Virus record (IMG/VR): IMGVR_UViG_3300008114_000030
Location: 1 to 61,103 of that record
DNA: 61,103 nucleotides
Origin: a virus
Reading direction: 5' to 3' (one strand)
In this document: one piece after another, positions 10,997-21,138 of the stretch
Numbering within the stretch: the first letter of the stretch is position 1
How the letters are laid out: every line of letters begins with the position of its first letter
Made by a program: the position numbers and the translations under genes
Notes under the pieces: generated by a model
What the model saw: the letters and a program-made list of their open reading frames with translations, nothing else
What the model was told of the DNA's origin: nothing
Database searches by the model: none

Positions 10997-13765
10997 TCAA
11001 ATAAATTCTACACTTCCTCCAGCTGCATATATTTGCTGAATGAATGCATCTTGTTCTTCAGGACTAAGAGTTGATAAATCTACTTCAGAACCATCTTCAT
11101 AATCATCTAATATGCTACCACCCATTTTAGCTTCACCGATTTGAGTTAAATATGCTGATGGAAAATTGTTATATCCAAAGTTTTGATTACCAGGAGTATA
11201 TGCATTCATTCCCATGTAGTTAGTAGTACCAACAGGACTTGGTGTACCATTTCTTGTAGGAGCTTTATTAGCAGCTCCTTTGTATGCCATTCCTGTACTC
11301 ACAGTATTAAAGTTATCTTGAGCATTTTTATAGAGAGCTTTTCTATCATTTTCTTTAATTCCTGACATTACTCCAGATTGAAAGGCCATAGTATTCATAT
11401 AGTTATTCATTCCACTTAATGGTGTACGATATGAGAATGTCCAATGAGCATCTCCACCAGGAGCATACTTTTCAATTCCTCCTCCAAACTCATATCCATT
11501 CCAACCTTTGCCGCGACCTCTTGCCCAATGCTTATAAGCCCTATCATCATTTCTATATAAGCCAGTATTAAAATCATCATCTGCATTATACATTTCATTT
11601 AATGCATCTTGTCTTTTTTGCATTCTTGAAGCTTCCCAACCTCTTCCATTAGGATTTCCCCATGGTTTATACGGGTTATAATCAGTATCATTTATTCCTT
11701 TTCCATAGTTTCTAAAAGCTCTTTCTAAATTATGATATCGTGTTTCATCAAAATTAGGATCATTCATCATATCTGCATATTTAGGGTTATAAATATTTTG
11801 ATCATAATCCCAACCTTTTCCTCTGTAATTTTCATTTTTAATACCTCTCTCATATTGTCGTAATGCTTTATTCTGATTACGATATGCATTTATATTAAAA
11901 TTAGTATCTGCTAACATAGCATTCATTCTATCTTGCAAATTACTATTTTTATTATTTGAATTTGAGTTTTGATCATTGTTTTCAGAAGTTTGATCACTGT
12001 CATTATTTCCAGAACCTTGATTATTATTTGAACCAGGTCCACTATTTGTATTAGGTCCACTATTTGTACCAGCTCCTTGACCAGAAGCACCAAAGTAATA
12101 AGGAACTGCTGCTAATGCTCCTGCATTTTTAGCTCTAAATCTTTGTTTCTTACCATCAGCATTGTAGTAAGTACCTCTAAATTTAGGCTTGCCCATCAGT
12201 CCCATCATTCCCATTGGATTTGCACCCATGCCAAAAGCACCTAGTGCTTGTCCTAATAATCCAAGACCTGCTCCTGCTTGACTACCTAAAAGTTGAGTAA
12301 TTGCATTACCTCCAACATATGATGCATATGGATTAGAAAAATTAGAACCACCTGGATTAGAACCACCACCTGAATTACCAGAACCTTGATTATTACCACC
12401 TTGGTTATTACCAGGATTAGTTGACCCTGCTCTATTTGAACCAGCTACACCAGGGTTGTTGCTATAATACATGTCATAATAACCAGATTCATTTGCTGGT
12501 AAATTATATGCTGTACCATCATCCCCTTCATAATACCACTCATTAAATTTATTATCAAATTTTATTTTTCTATTTTGACCACTTAAATCTTGATATACAT
12601 AATTTGGATCATTATAGTTAATTCCATCTGCAGCTTTAGGTAAAGATCCACCATTCACATATTTTGCAAAATCATTTACACTACCAAATTTACCTTTCTT
12701 CTTTTTCTTAGGATTGTGATCCATACCACCTTCTTTTAAAATTTGATATAACTCATCAATATTAGATTGACCACCCATCTCAAACATAAAGTTAGGTGTA
12801 GTTTCACCTGCTCTATCATATGGTAAATATGTTTGAGCTTGAGGAAATGCTTCTCCACCTGCTTTCATTGCACCCAATGCACCTTGCATTTGCACTTGCA
12901 AATTTGCAGGTAATTGATTTATAGGAATTTGCCCATTCATAGCTTGTTGCATAAGCATACCTTCTTTATCAGATTTACCATACAAATCTGAATACATTGG
13001 ATTATTTATTGGATTACCCATTCCCATCATAGAATCACCCATGTTTCCAAAACCACCAAGGAAATTGCCTAAATTACCTAGACCAGCTTTAGGCAAAGAT
13101 TGCCCACCTGCTTCATATAAGTCATCCATCATATAAGCAGTACCACCATTAGCTTTATAATACCAATTAAGATTTTGAGCTTGTGGTGATGGATTATAAT
13201 TGTCAAAACAATCAATGCAAGGTTGGCCACCCATCTCGGCCATCCCCATTTGCTCTTGATCTTGTTGCATCATATCTTGTTCATCTTCTTGAGATACTTG
13301 TTCTTCTTGAGATGCTTGTAATTCTTTAGCAACAGCTGTCACTAATCCTTGGGCCTGTTCAACTGACATTCCCATTTTTACAAGTTCTTGCATAATTTGT
13401 TTGGGATCAGCACCTTGCTGAAGCCCTTGAGCAACCATACTGATTATTTTTTGTTGTTGATCAGAAGATGCTCCACCTTCTTGAGCGTATTGCATTGTAT
13501 TCATTTTATCTGAGTTTGAATAATTAAATGTACCTAATGAGTTAGCAGGTATTTCAACTGCCATGTTTCCTGGAACCACTACATTCTCTTGACCAGGTTG
13601 AGCAAATATAACATCTCCTGTTGGACTTAGTATGTAAGTGTGATCTATTTGATTCTTAAAAGTAAGAGGAGTATATCCATCTCTGCCTTTAATGATTGCA
13701 CCATTTGTAGGATCTACATCTAGTCCTTGCTGGTCTGTTCTAAAGTGTATTGGTTTTCTATCCAT
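10997..13765 (-). CDS. Large probable internal virion protein with GG linkers and tandem repeats
   Basis: A 922-residue protein of low complexity: Gln/Met-rich (about 100-180), Gly/Asn/Ser-rich (about 430-475 and 560-610). About ten GG turns occur (98, 207, 220, 302, 331, 346, 372, 761, 881, 915); those at 220-230 (GGQSLPKAGLG) and 372-381 (GGSLPKAADG) match the linkers of the adjacent 2454-residue protein. Three tandem repeats of about 45 residues at 613-757 have the pattern YRN...A...Y.RG...GKGW. No enzyme motif was found. A single C-x2-C (CIDC, 183-186) is present. Position among giant genes and the flexible, modular make-up suggest an internal or ejected virion protein. Function unknown. 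Confidence 0.6.
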   Translation of the reverse strand: MDRKPIHFRTDQQGLDVDPTNGAIIKGRDGYTPLTFKNQIDHTYILSPTGDVIFAQPGQENVVVPGNMAVEIPANSLGTFNYSNSDKMNTMQYAQEGGASSDQQQKIISMVAQGLQQGADPKQIMQELVKMGMSVEQAQGLVTAVAKELQASQEEQVSQEDEQDMMQQDQEQMGMAEMGGQPCIDCFDNYNPSPQAQNLNWYYKANGGTAYMMDDLYEAGGQSLPKAGLGNLGNFLGGFGNMGDSMMGMGNPINNPMYSDLYGKSDKEGMLMQQAMNGQIPINQLPANLQVQMQGALGAMKAGGEAFPQAQTYLPYDRAGETTPNFMFEMGGQSNIDELYQILKEGGMDHNPKKKKKGKFGSVNDFAKYVNGGSLPKAADGINYNDPNYVYQDLSGQNRKIKFDNKFNEWYYEGDDGTAYNLPANESGYYDMYYSNNPGVAGSNRAGSTNPGNNQGGNNQGSGNSGGGSNPGGSNFSNPYASYVGGNAITQLLGSQAGAGLGLLGQALGAFGMGANPMGMMGLMGKPKFRGTYYNADGKKQRFRAKNAGALAAVPYYFGASGQGAGTNSGPNTNSGPGSNNNQGSGNNDSDQTSENNDQNSNSNNKNSNLQDRMNAMLADTNFNINAYRNQNKALRQYERGIKNENYRGKGWDYDQNIYNPKYADMMNDPNFDETRYHNLERAFRNYGKGINDTDYNPYKPWGNPNGRGWEASRMQKRQDALNEMYNADDDFNTGLYRNDDRAYKHWARGRGKGWNGYEFGGGIEKYAPGGDAHWTFSYRTPLSGMNNYMNTMAFQSGVMSGIKENDRKALYKNAQDNFNTVSTGMAYKGAANKAPTRNGTPSPVGTTNYMGMNAYTPGNQNFGYNNFPSAYLTQIGEAKMGGSILDDYEDGSEVDLSTLSPEEQDAFIQQIYAAGGSVEFI
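11495..11929 (-). repeat. Three tandem 45-residue repeats in the 922-residue protein
   Basis: Encodes residues about 613-757. Unit 1 has NINAYRNQNKALRQYERG and RGKGWDY; unit 2 has DETRYHNLERAFRNYGKG and NGRGWEA; unit 3 has NTGLYRNDDRAYKHWARG and RGKGWNG. The units differ at DNA level but keep Tyr/His-Arg-Asn, the aromatic-Arg/Lys-Gly turn and Gly-Trp. Confidence 0.75.
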
Positions 13766-13773
13766 TTTATTTA

Positions 13774-14331
13774 TTATTTATAGCCTCTTGCTTTTAAGGC
13801 ATTTATTATTGTATTATACATTTGATCATCTATATCTGCTTTTGCATCCACTTTAGTTTTTTTATCGTTTGGATCATTAATTATTAGCTTACCATCTTTG
13901 TCTTTTTTACCTTCATAATATTTCATATAACCATCTCTAATTTCTTTATGAGTTATAATATCTTTTAGCTTTAAGTTATATGTATCTAATAGTTCACTAA
14001 TAGCTTCTACAGTAGATTCTAATTGATTAGGTGTAAGAGGTGGTGCATAACCACCACTATCATTTCCTGGATTTTGAAGTTCTATACCATATGAAAAATC
14101 ATTTACATTATCTCTATTTTCATATCTAGAGTGACCTGCGTGAGCTGTTACTTGTTCTGGTGAAGCATAAACTCTTCTTGTACCATTTGCTAATACTGCA
14201 AGATGTGCATCATTTTCACCAGGTCTCATAAATTGATTATGTAAATCTATATCAGATTGTGTCCAATCACCTTTTGCATCAGGTTTAAATGCAGTCCAAT
14301 GTAATACAATTTTTTTCATTTCATTTTTTAA
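13774..14331 (-). other. Amidase_2 (N-acetylmuramoyl-L-alanine amidase) module
   Basis: Encodes residues about 2270-2454 of the giant protein. H2280 (KIVLHWTA), the AHAGHSRY and YGIELQNPG segments, H2397 (IITHKEI) and D2431 fit the T7-lysozyme/PGRP fold and its zinc ligands. It cleaves the bond between muramic acid and L-alanine. Confidence 0.85.
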
Positions 14332-17300
14332 AGCATGTCCTTTTTTATAACTTTCATCTTTTTCAGTTCTAATATTAGGACTTTGATAGTATTCTACTTT
14401 GTGTCTGCTAGGGGTTGTGCCTGTACCTGCAATATACAATACATTACCTGCTACACCACCTGAATTTAATGCATCATATTCTTTTAGTCTATCAGAGGTA
14501 AAAGTTTTATCTTTAAATGAAAGTCCTTTTGAATAAGTTCCATTATCTGTTGCATAAACAGTAACATATTTTGAATTACCTTTTATCTTCTTAAATTCAT
14601 TTTTAATATGTTTAAGACTACCCATTACAAAGTATGTCTTTTTAGTATCAGGGTTTTGCATAATAAATTTACCACCTTCTACAGAACCAAAATAATCTTC
14701 ATCACCATTAGTTCTTGTCATGATATTGATACTACCTTTTTTTTCAGTCTTCTCATCATCTGATAACATATTAGTAATAGGTATTTGATAATTATTATTA
14801 CCATGATCTAAATCAGGTTTTGTTCTAGATTTACCATCTATTTCATCAAACGATACCACCTTGTTAGAAAATGTTTGTGAAATTAATACATCCTTTCTGT
14901 TTTTAAAATCTTTGAATGTACCAGCTACAAAATTTCCATTTGCATCAACTCCAAAGTATGTGCTATTATCAGATGCTGCCTTATACTCACTTGGAGCAAG
15001 GAATGGTCTAAATGCAGTTATTATTGCACCATCTGATTGGAAAGGTGTATAGTCTCCTCTATTTCTAACTTTAAATTTCATATTAGCTAAATTTATATTA
15101 CCTGCTAATAAAGTTTGACCTGTTTTGTTTGTTACATTTGGTATTTCAACTTCTTTTAATTGAACTTTATTTTTGTTAAGTTTGTTATAATATTCAATTG
15201 TTCCTAGTGGTTTAGGTGTTTGCTTTTCACTAAAATCTATTTTAACTGCATCAGGATCATCTCCACTATACATTTTATATTTTCTAGTTAATCCATTTAT
15301 TGCAAGATTTTTATAGTAGTTAGCTACGTCAGCTGCTTCATTATAAGTATTTTTAATATCTCCAACTACAGTTGCTAAATAATCTTCTGTTCCACCAACA
15401 AGAGTTGATAATTCATTTTGAATGTTTTCAGTCAATGAAGGTTTTTGTTTAACTACTTTTGAACTAGAATTACCTTTTACATAACCATTAAAAGGATCAA
15501 TGTTTATTTTAGGTGATGCAACTGATCCACTTGACCAAAGATATTGTAATGAAGGTTCTTGTTTTTTAGGAGTAGGATTATATCTTTGTTGATAGTTATA
15601 TTGATTAGATTTTAACAATCCTAAAATATCTTTTTCTTCATTGCTATAACCCATCATTTGATATGTGTTATCCAAAAACCCATATAAGTTTTTCTTAGCA
15701 ATATCATTATCTGAAATATCTAGCCAATTATCTTTTCCTTTATCTGTCATATAAACCTTATCACCCTGTATCAAATAATCTGCTCTAGGTGAATAATTAT
15801 TGATAACCATGTTTTTATGATAGACAGGTTTAATATCAGCTAACTTTAAAGGTCGATCATACTTCATTGGTGTTTGAAGTATTTTATCATTGGGAATACC
15901 AGTTTGTGCTTTGGGTAATGATCCACCTTGAGCATATGTTTTATAACCTATTCTACCATCTACTGCTTGTGAGTTTAATTTATTATACTCATGAGCACCT
16001 ATACTATGCCATTCATTTAATTGATTAGGACTTGAAAAAGCAGCAGAAGGACTATTCCAATTTTTAAACTGTTGGTTGCTTAAAGGAAAATCACCTCTTT
16101 GTTGTACATAGTATTTATCTCCTTCTTGTTTAGTTTCAAAGTATCTATTAGGTTTACCATGCACCATGCTAAAAATAGACATATCATTAGGATCTGTTCC
16201 ATAAATAGATTTACCAAATCGTGCCTTAGATAATAAACCTCCTTGAGCTTTAGGTAAAAACTCACCACCTCTTTCTTTATAAGTTGATGGATCTACCATA
16301 TCAAGGTTAATTCCAAAATCCTTTAAAAAGAACTCTACTGTTCCTTTATTTCTTTCACGATTTGGAGCTTTCTTAGTACCTCTAGCATATTGTTTTGCAA
16401 TAATATTTCTATATTTTAATCTATCAGCATCTGACTTTGCTTGATTATAATCAACAATTGCATCAAGAAACTTAGGAAAAGCTTTTGAATATTTTTCAGT
16501 ATCTTTTTGAAAAAAGTCTGGCCCTAGATTATACACATAATCTTCTATAAGTAATTGTTGATTATAAGGTAATGTATCAAATGTTAGATTTCTATCTTTA
16601 AATCTTTTATTATATCCTTGTACAGATTGATCATAATGAGAATTAAAATCATCTTTCATTAATTTAATAGCTTGATCATCTGTAATTCCTTTTGCAAATC
16701 TTTTAGTTTTTACATCTTCAGGTGTTAACTTATGACCATAACCTATTGTAGGAAGCCCACCTTCATGAGATTTATAAGGCATCCATACATTTAATTTAGA
16801 ATCCCAACCCTTTTTTACACCATTCTCTTGATATTTTAACCAATCATAATAATCATTAAGCTGTCTAGTTTTTAATTTTTCTTTATCTACAGTGGATTGG
16901 TTGGTTTGAGGAGAATCTGAATCATTAACTAAATTATTCCAAAGAGACTTACCAGCAAGCTTGAGAAAATCAATGTTTCCAAAAAGAACAGGGTTGGTCA
17001 TAATAGCTGAACCAATTGTACCAAGATCACCTATAAATGAGTTTCCTCCATCTTGTTTTTTAGCAGGATAAAACTTTTTATTAGAAGTGTTGGTAACATC
17101 TGCATCTGTTAAACGAACATACTGATCACTAGCATGTTGTCTACCATACCATGTATTTCCATAAGCTGGACTTAATGATCCATCAGGACCTCTATGATAC
17201 CAATAACCTGTTGCTTTATCATAAACAGATCCTTGTTTTTGATCTTGAGATCTAGACCAATATGTTACACCAGGTGTATCTGCTGTATATGTATTTTTAT

Positions 17301-20300
17301 AATAAAAATCTCTACCATTATTTAGCAACACTCTTCTCTCTTGTTCTGAAAGTTTATAAATATCTTTTTTATATTTATTCCATTCATTATCTAAATTTTG
17401 TTGTAAGGTAGGTGTCCAAGCATCTGTTTTAATATCTACATTATATGAACCTCTATTTGGTAATCCTGATTGCCCTATGCTTTTTAAATATTGATCAAGC
17501 ATGTATACTCTAGGATCTCTTCCTGCATTATACATAAAATCTCCAGCAGATGCTTTTTCCATTGCTGTAGGAAATGCTCCAAGTTGAGGATAATATTTAT
17601 CCATGTACCAATTTACAGCATCATCTTTACTAGCACCAACTGGTAATGCAGGATTACCAAAGTTAGATAAACCATAACCACTAGCACTACCTCTATTATC
17701 TTCCCATGTCATTGAGTTGTATCCCATGTTCTGCACACTATCTCTTGGAGATACTTGTCCATACTTCCATTGATATTTATCTAATGATCCACCTTCTCCA
17801 AAAAACTTATTTTGCAACATTTTAAATTCCATATCACTTAATATGGCGGCAGCATCTCTTACTTTAGCTCCTTTAGTTCCTATAATAGGAGTGATTAAAT
17901 TAGGACCTACTCTTAAAGTTTTATCTTCAAACAAAACACCAGATGGAATTTGATTTATATCAAAATCAGGAAAATATCTACTGTAATTTTTTCTGAGTCT
18001 TGATGTATTTCTTAATTGGTTTACTTGGTTATTTAAACCTATTGGCATAGGATCTGCAAAAACTTTGACATAGTAAGGATTATTACCACCATATCTTTCT
18101 CCTATCCATGTAGGGTCTTCAGCAAAATAAAGAATGTCTTTATTTGATCCTTGTAATAATTGATCATGCCCACCACTTCTTCTACCTCTGTTAATAACAT
18201 TTTCAGGAGCTGTGCTTGTTCCCATTATTTCTGCAACATCATAAGGGTTATCTGGATTTTTTCCTAAGCTCGCCATCCTCTTTCTAAATAAAGGATCATT
18301 TATAATTTCAGGACTTACATCCACAACTCTGTATAAAGGTCTTTGATTATACTGCGTTTGTAACCAACTTTCAAAACCTTCTGGAGATTCTGGCAAATAT
18401 TTAATTAATCCTTCCTTTTGATAACTTTTAGCTAAGTTATAAGCACTTAATACATCTTGAGAAATTGGTGTTGATTTTTTAAATAACTCACTAAATGATT
18501 TTGGAAATATTCCCATTTGAGGATTGACTCCAAAAGCCATCCTACCTGCATTATCAAATGCATTAACAAATCTTTTAGTACCTTTTAAACCTGTTCCAAC
18601 AAAAGGAAGCACATCAGCTGCATCCCATCCAAAGTTTGCAAAATCTTTATCACCTCTAATAGGTCTATCACCCATAAATGTATTTGAAAGATTAATTGCA
18701 GATTGAGCAGGTGCTCCTACAAACATATCATAAACCCATTTACCAGCAGGATTCACAAAAGGATTACCATATGCATTTTCTATTGCTTCATTAGTAGTAT
18801 TAAGAACATTTTGAAAAGTTGCTCTAGTAGATCCTTCAGGTGCTAATTTAGTATCATCTCTAAATTCACCTTGTGCAGGATTATAATATTCATAATTACC
18901 GTAACCAGGTTTATTAGTATATATTTTAGATTCTTTTTGAGCAGCTTGTGATTTCTTAAAAGCTTTTGCTTGTTCTGCTTTTTCAATGCTACCATATGTT
19001 GCAATATCTTTAGCCACAGATTGTGCAGCTACATTTTTTGGAGCAACAGTTACAGTACTCCTTACATTAGCTGGATTAGTTTGCCCTAATGCTTGATTAA
19101 TTAATTGAGCACTTACAGATCCTGTAAGTTGATGTTTAGGAAGTGAGCCTCCTTGTTTAGCATATTGAATATTATCAAGCATTTGATTTTGATCAGGCTC
19201 ATTTCTAGATATGGTATTTAACATATCTATAATTTGATCATCTGTATAAACACCTCTAAGTTGTTCTAATGCATCATAACTACTATCAGTTAAAGGTTTA
19301 TAAGAGCCAAACATATCTATAGTAGCCTTTTCTGTAAAAGGATTATAAATACCTTGATTTTTCATTTCAAACCTTAATGCATTTAATCTAGCTCTTGTTT
19401 CAGTAGGACTAGCTACATAATAATTAAATTCATCCATGCCTACCATTTTAGGATAATGACCAAACATATTAGGTTTTTGTCTTTTACGAGCAGTATTGTA
19501 TGCATATTTCCCCATCAAATTTATATCTGAAATAGGAATTAACGGACCACCAAAATCACTTGCATGACTTATTTCATGAACATCAGTATCTAAAAGATTA
19601 TCTTTTGAAAATGGTGTATTGGTTATTCTAGAGATAGGAGAATTTCTAATTTTAGAATCATCAGTTGGATAATAACCCAATGCATTATAAGCATTTGATC
19701 CTTCGTATCCAATAACCTCCATATTATCTGATGTTCCATAACTATCAAGATAATTTCCACTTGTGTCATACCAATCCCGAAGATCATGTTTCCAATATTT
19801 TTGCTTTAATTTGGGATTTATATTTCTTGCAAAATTCCAATATGATGAAGGATACTTATCCAATTCAGTTCTACTAAATCCAGATACACCTTTATCTTCA
19901 GGATATTTTTCATCTATCTCCTTACGTGAAAATTTAACATCTATATTATTAATATTTTCTAATCTTTTATCTCTTATTTGTTGCCAAAATGGATCTGTAG
20001 AGTAAAATGAATATGTGTCAGTATCAAATGACAAAGGTCTATGATTAGTAAAAAACTGTTCCCATCCAGTTGGATTATCTTTTTGAACAGATCTTTGTAA
20101 CATTTGTTGAGCCATTGGAGAATTTGTCCAATCTCTCATAAAGTCTCTTCCTTGTTCTACTAACTGATCATAATAGTTAACTTCTACACCTTTCATCATA
20201 CAAGTTTGAAATTCTTCATTCCATACTTGACCTTCAGGACATTCTCCTTTATTTCCAGATTGAGCTCTACGCAATGAGCCCCCTTGTCTATATCCATAAT

Positions 20301-21138
20301 CTTGAGCATATGGACTAGGCCCTTGAAATTGCTTTTCAAAGTTTCTAGCTTCTCCTTCTAAAGTCCAAGGAGTATCATACATTGCAGGGTTAACATATCT
20401 ATTATAAACTACTTCAGGAGAAGCAAAATTGAATGATGGATTGTTAGATAAAAATTCATCAGTAATATATTTTTGATCTAATGCTCTTCTATTCCAATAT
20501 TGCATTGCTGCATCATTCCCTGAAGGAATAGTTGGTTCTTTTAAAGGACCAGGATAAAATTCTGAATAACCAGAGTCTCCATTTATGTCTTGCCAGTAAT
20601 GAAACATTTCATGAGGAACAACTCCTGGTATATGTTTATCTGCATCTGATAAATGTATAGTCTTAGTTAAAGGCTCATAAAAGCTATTACCTTGATTTGT
20701 AGTATCAAAGTATACACCACCTTGACCACCTGTTTGACGAACACCCTCTTTCATTGAATCTAAAAACAAACTTTTTGGAGATGCAGGATCTGCAGAATGC
20801 TGTCTCATAAGTTTATAAACTATATCATACTGAAGTCTTTCTGCAGGAGTTAACTGATTTGTAACATATAAGTATGTATCTAAATTCTCTGGATTCCTAT
20901 CTGCTTCTGGATTTACCTTAGGCATATTTGAAGTATCTCTTATACACTTTTTTGTAACAGGATCTTTAATCCATCCTGTAGGACAACCACCTGTTTGTGT
21001 TTCTTTCTTTACAGGTTTTTTTGGTGTATTAAAATAATAGTCTACCATACCTTGCTGAGCTTTAGGTAATGGCAATGCACCACCTGAGCGCATTACTCTC
21101 TTTTGTTGGATAAGGTGAAGAAGCTTGTCAGTTTTCAT
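13774..21138 (-). CDS. Giant multi-domain protein: two metallopeptidase, lysozyme and amidase modules
   Basis: A 2454-residue protein, probably packaged in the virion. In order: HEMFH at 176-180 with E263 as likely third ligand; HEISH at 521-525 with E580; a region at about 935-1040 (LYRVVD; ILYFAEDPTWIGERYGG) that looks like an ADP-ribosyltransferase; a GH108-like lysozyme segment at about 1130-1215 (WEDNRGSASGYGLSNFG); a GH24-like lysozyme at about 1430-1600 (E1438, TIGYGHKLTP); an unassigned beta region; and an Amidase_2 domain at about 2270-2454 (H2280 in IVLHWTA, H2397 in THKEI, D2431). Modules are separated by GG-S-L-P-K-A-Q-like linkers at 18-30, 286-295, 663-673, 1116-1123, 1624-1634 and 1738-1747. 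It probably combines host-wall opening and protein processing. The layout recalls phage polyvalent proteins. The amidase and GH24 calls are firm; the ART and GH108 calls are tentative. Confidence 0.8.
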   Translation of the reverse strand: MKTDKLLHLIQQKRVMRSGGALPLPKAQQGMVDYYFNTPKKPVKKETQTGGCPTGWIKDPVTKKCIRDTSNMPKVNPEADRNPENLDTYLYVTNQLTPAERLQYDIVYKLMRQHSADPASPKSLFLDSMKEGVRQTGGQGGVYFDTTNQGNSFYEPLTKTIHLSDADKHIPGVVPHEMFHYWQDINGDSGYSEFYPGPLKEPTIPSGNDAAMQYWNRRALDQKYITDEFLSNNPSFNFASPEVVYNRYVNPAMYDTPWTLEGEARNFEKQFQGPSPYAQDYGYRQGGSLRRAQSGNKGECPEGQVWNEEFQTCMMKGVEVNYYDQLVEQGRDFMRDWTNSPMAQQMLQRSVQKDNPTGWEQFFTNHRPLSFDTDTYSFYSTDPFWQQIRDKRLENINNIDVKFSRKEIDEKYPEDKGVSGFSRTELDKYPSSYWNFARNINPKLKQKYWKHDLRDWYDTSGNYLDSYGTSDNMEVIGYEGSNAYNALGYYPTDDSKIRNSPISRITNTPFSKDNLLDTDVHEISHASDFGGPLIPISDINLMGKYAYNTARKRQKPNMFGHYPKMVGMDEFNYYVASPTETRARLNALRFEMKNQGIYNPFTEKATIDMFGSYKPLTDSSYDALEQLRGVYTDDQIIDMLNTISRNEPDQNQMLDNIQYAKQGGSLPKHQLTGSVSAQLINQALGQTNPANVRSTVTVAPKNVAAQSVAKDIATYGSIEKAEQAKAFKKSQAAQKESKIYTNKPGYGNYEYYNPAQGEFRDDTKLAPEGSTRATFQNVLNTTNEAIENAYGNPFVNPAGKWVYDMFVGAPAQSAINLSNTFMGDRPIRGDKDFANFGWDAADVLPFVGTGLKGTKRFVNAFDNAGRMAFGVNPQMGIFPKSFSELFKKSTPISQDVLSAYNLAKSYQKEGLIKYLPESPEGFESWLQTQYNQRPLYRVVDVSPEIINDPLFRKRMASLGKNPDNPYDVAEIMGTSTAPENVINRGRRSGGHDQLLQGSNKDILYFAEDPTWIGERYGGNNPYYVKVFADPMPIGLNNQVNQLRNTSRLRKNYSRYFPDFDINQIPSGVLFEDKTLRVGPNLITPIIGTKGAKVRDAAAILSDMEFKMLQNKFFGEGGSLDKYQWKYGQVSPRDSVQNMGYNSMTWEDNRGSASGYGLSNFGNPALPVGASKDDAVNWYMDKYYPQLGAFPTAMEKASAGDFMYNAGRDPRVYMLDQYLKSIGQSGLPNRGSYNVDIKTDAWTPTLQQNLDNEWNKYKKDIYKLSEQERRVLLNNGRDFYYKNTYTADTPGVTYWSRSQDQKQGSVYDKATGYWYHRGPDGSLSPAYGNTWYGRQHASDQYVRLTDADVTNTSNKKFYPAKKQDGGNSFIGDLGTIGSAIMTNPVLFGNIDFLKLAGKSLWNNLVNDSDSPQTNQSTVDKEKLKTRQLNDYYDWLKYQENGVKKGWDSKLNVWMPYKSHEGGLPTIGYGHKLTPEDVKTKRFAKGITDDQAIKLMKDDFNSHYDQSVQGYNKRFKDRNLTFDTLPYNQQLLIEDYVYNLGPDFFQKDTEKYSKAFPKFLDAIVDYNQAKSDADRLKYRNIIAKQYARGTKKAPNRERNKGTVEFFLKDFGINLDMVDPSTYKERGGEFLPKAQGGLLSKARFGKSIYGTDPNDMSIFSMVHGKPNRYFETKQEGDKYYVQQRGDFPLSNQQFKNWNSPSAAFSSPNQLNEWHSIGAHEYNKLNSQAVDGRIGYKTYAQGGSLPKAQTGIPNDKILQTPMKYDRPLKLADIKPVYHKNMVINNYSPRADYLIQGDKVYMTDKGKDNWLDISDNDIAKKNLYGFLDNTYQMMGYSNEEKDILGLLKSNQYNYQQRYNPTPKKQEPSLQYLWSSGSVASPKINIDPFNGYVKGNSSSKVVKQKPSLTENIQNELSTLVGGTEDYLATVVGDIKNTYNEAADVANYYKNLAINGLTRKYKMYSGDDPDAVKIDFSEKQTPKPLGTIEYYNKLNKNKVQLKEVEIPNVTNKTGQTLLAGNINLANMKFKVRNRGDYTPFQSDGAIITAFRPFLAPSEYKAASDNSTYFGVDANGNFVAGTFKDFKNRKDVLISQTFSNKVVSFDEIDGKSRTKPDLDHGNNNYQIPITNMLSDDEKTEKKGSINIMTRTNGDEDYFGSVEGGKFIMQNPDTKKTYFVMGSLKHIKNEFKKIKGNSKYVTVYATDNGTYSKGLSFKDKTFTSDRLKEYDALNSGGVAGNVLYIAGTGTTPSRHKVEYYQSPNIRTEKDESYKKGHALKNEMKKIVLHWTAFKPDAKGDWTQSDIDLHNQFMRPGENDAHLAVLANGTRRVYASPEQVTAHAGHSRYENRDNVNDFSYGIELQNPGNDSGGYAPPLTPNQLESTVEAISELLDTYNLKLKDIITHKEIRDGYMKYYEGKKDKDGKLIINDPNDKKTKVDAKADIDDQMYNTIINALKARGYK
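16339..16851 (-). other. GH24-like lysozyme module in the 2454-residue protein
   Basis: Encodes residues about 1430-1600. E1438 (LKYQENG) precedes KSHEGGLPTIGYGHKLTP, which carries the Thr of the triad (T1464) and the following His, as in T4-type lysozymes. The segment QQLLIEDYVYNLGPDFF fits the domain's C-terminal lobe. It is a second lysozyme in addition to the separate gene at 28536-29078. Confidence 0.8.
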
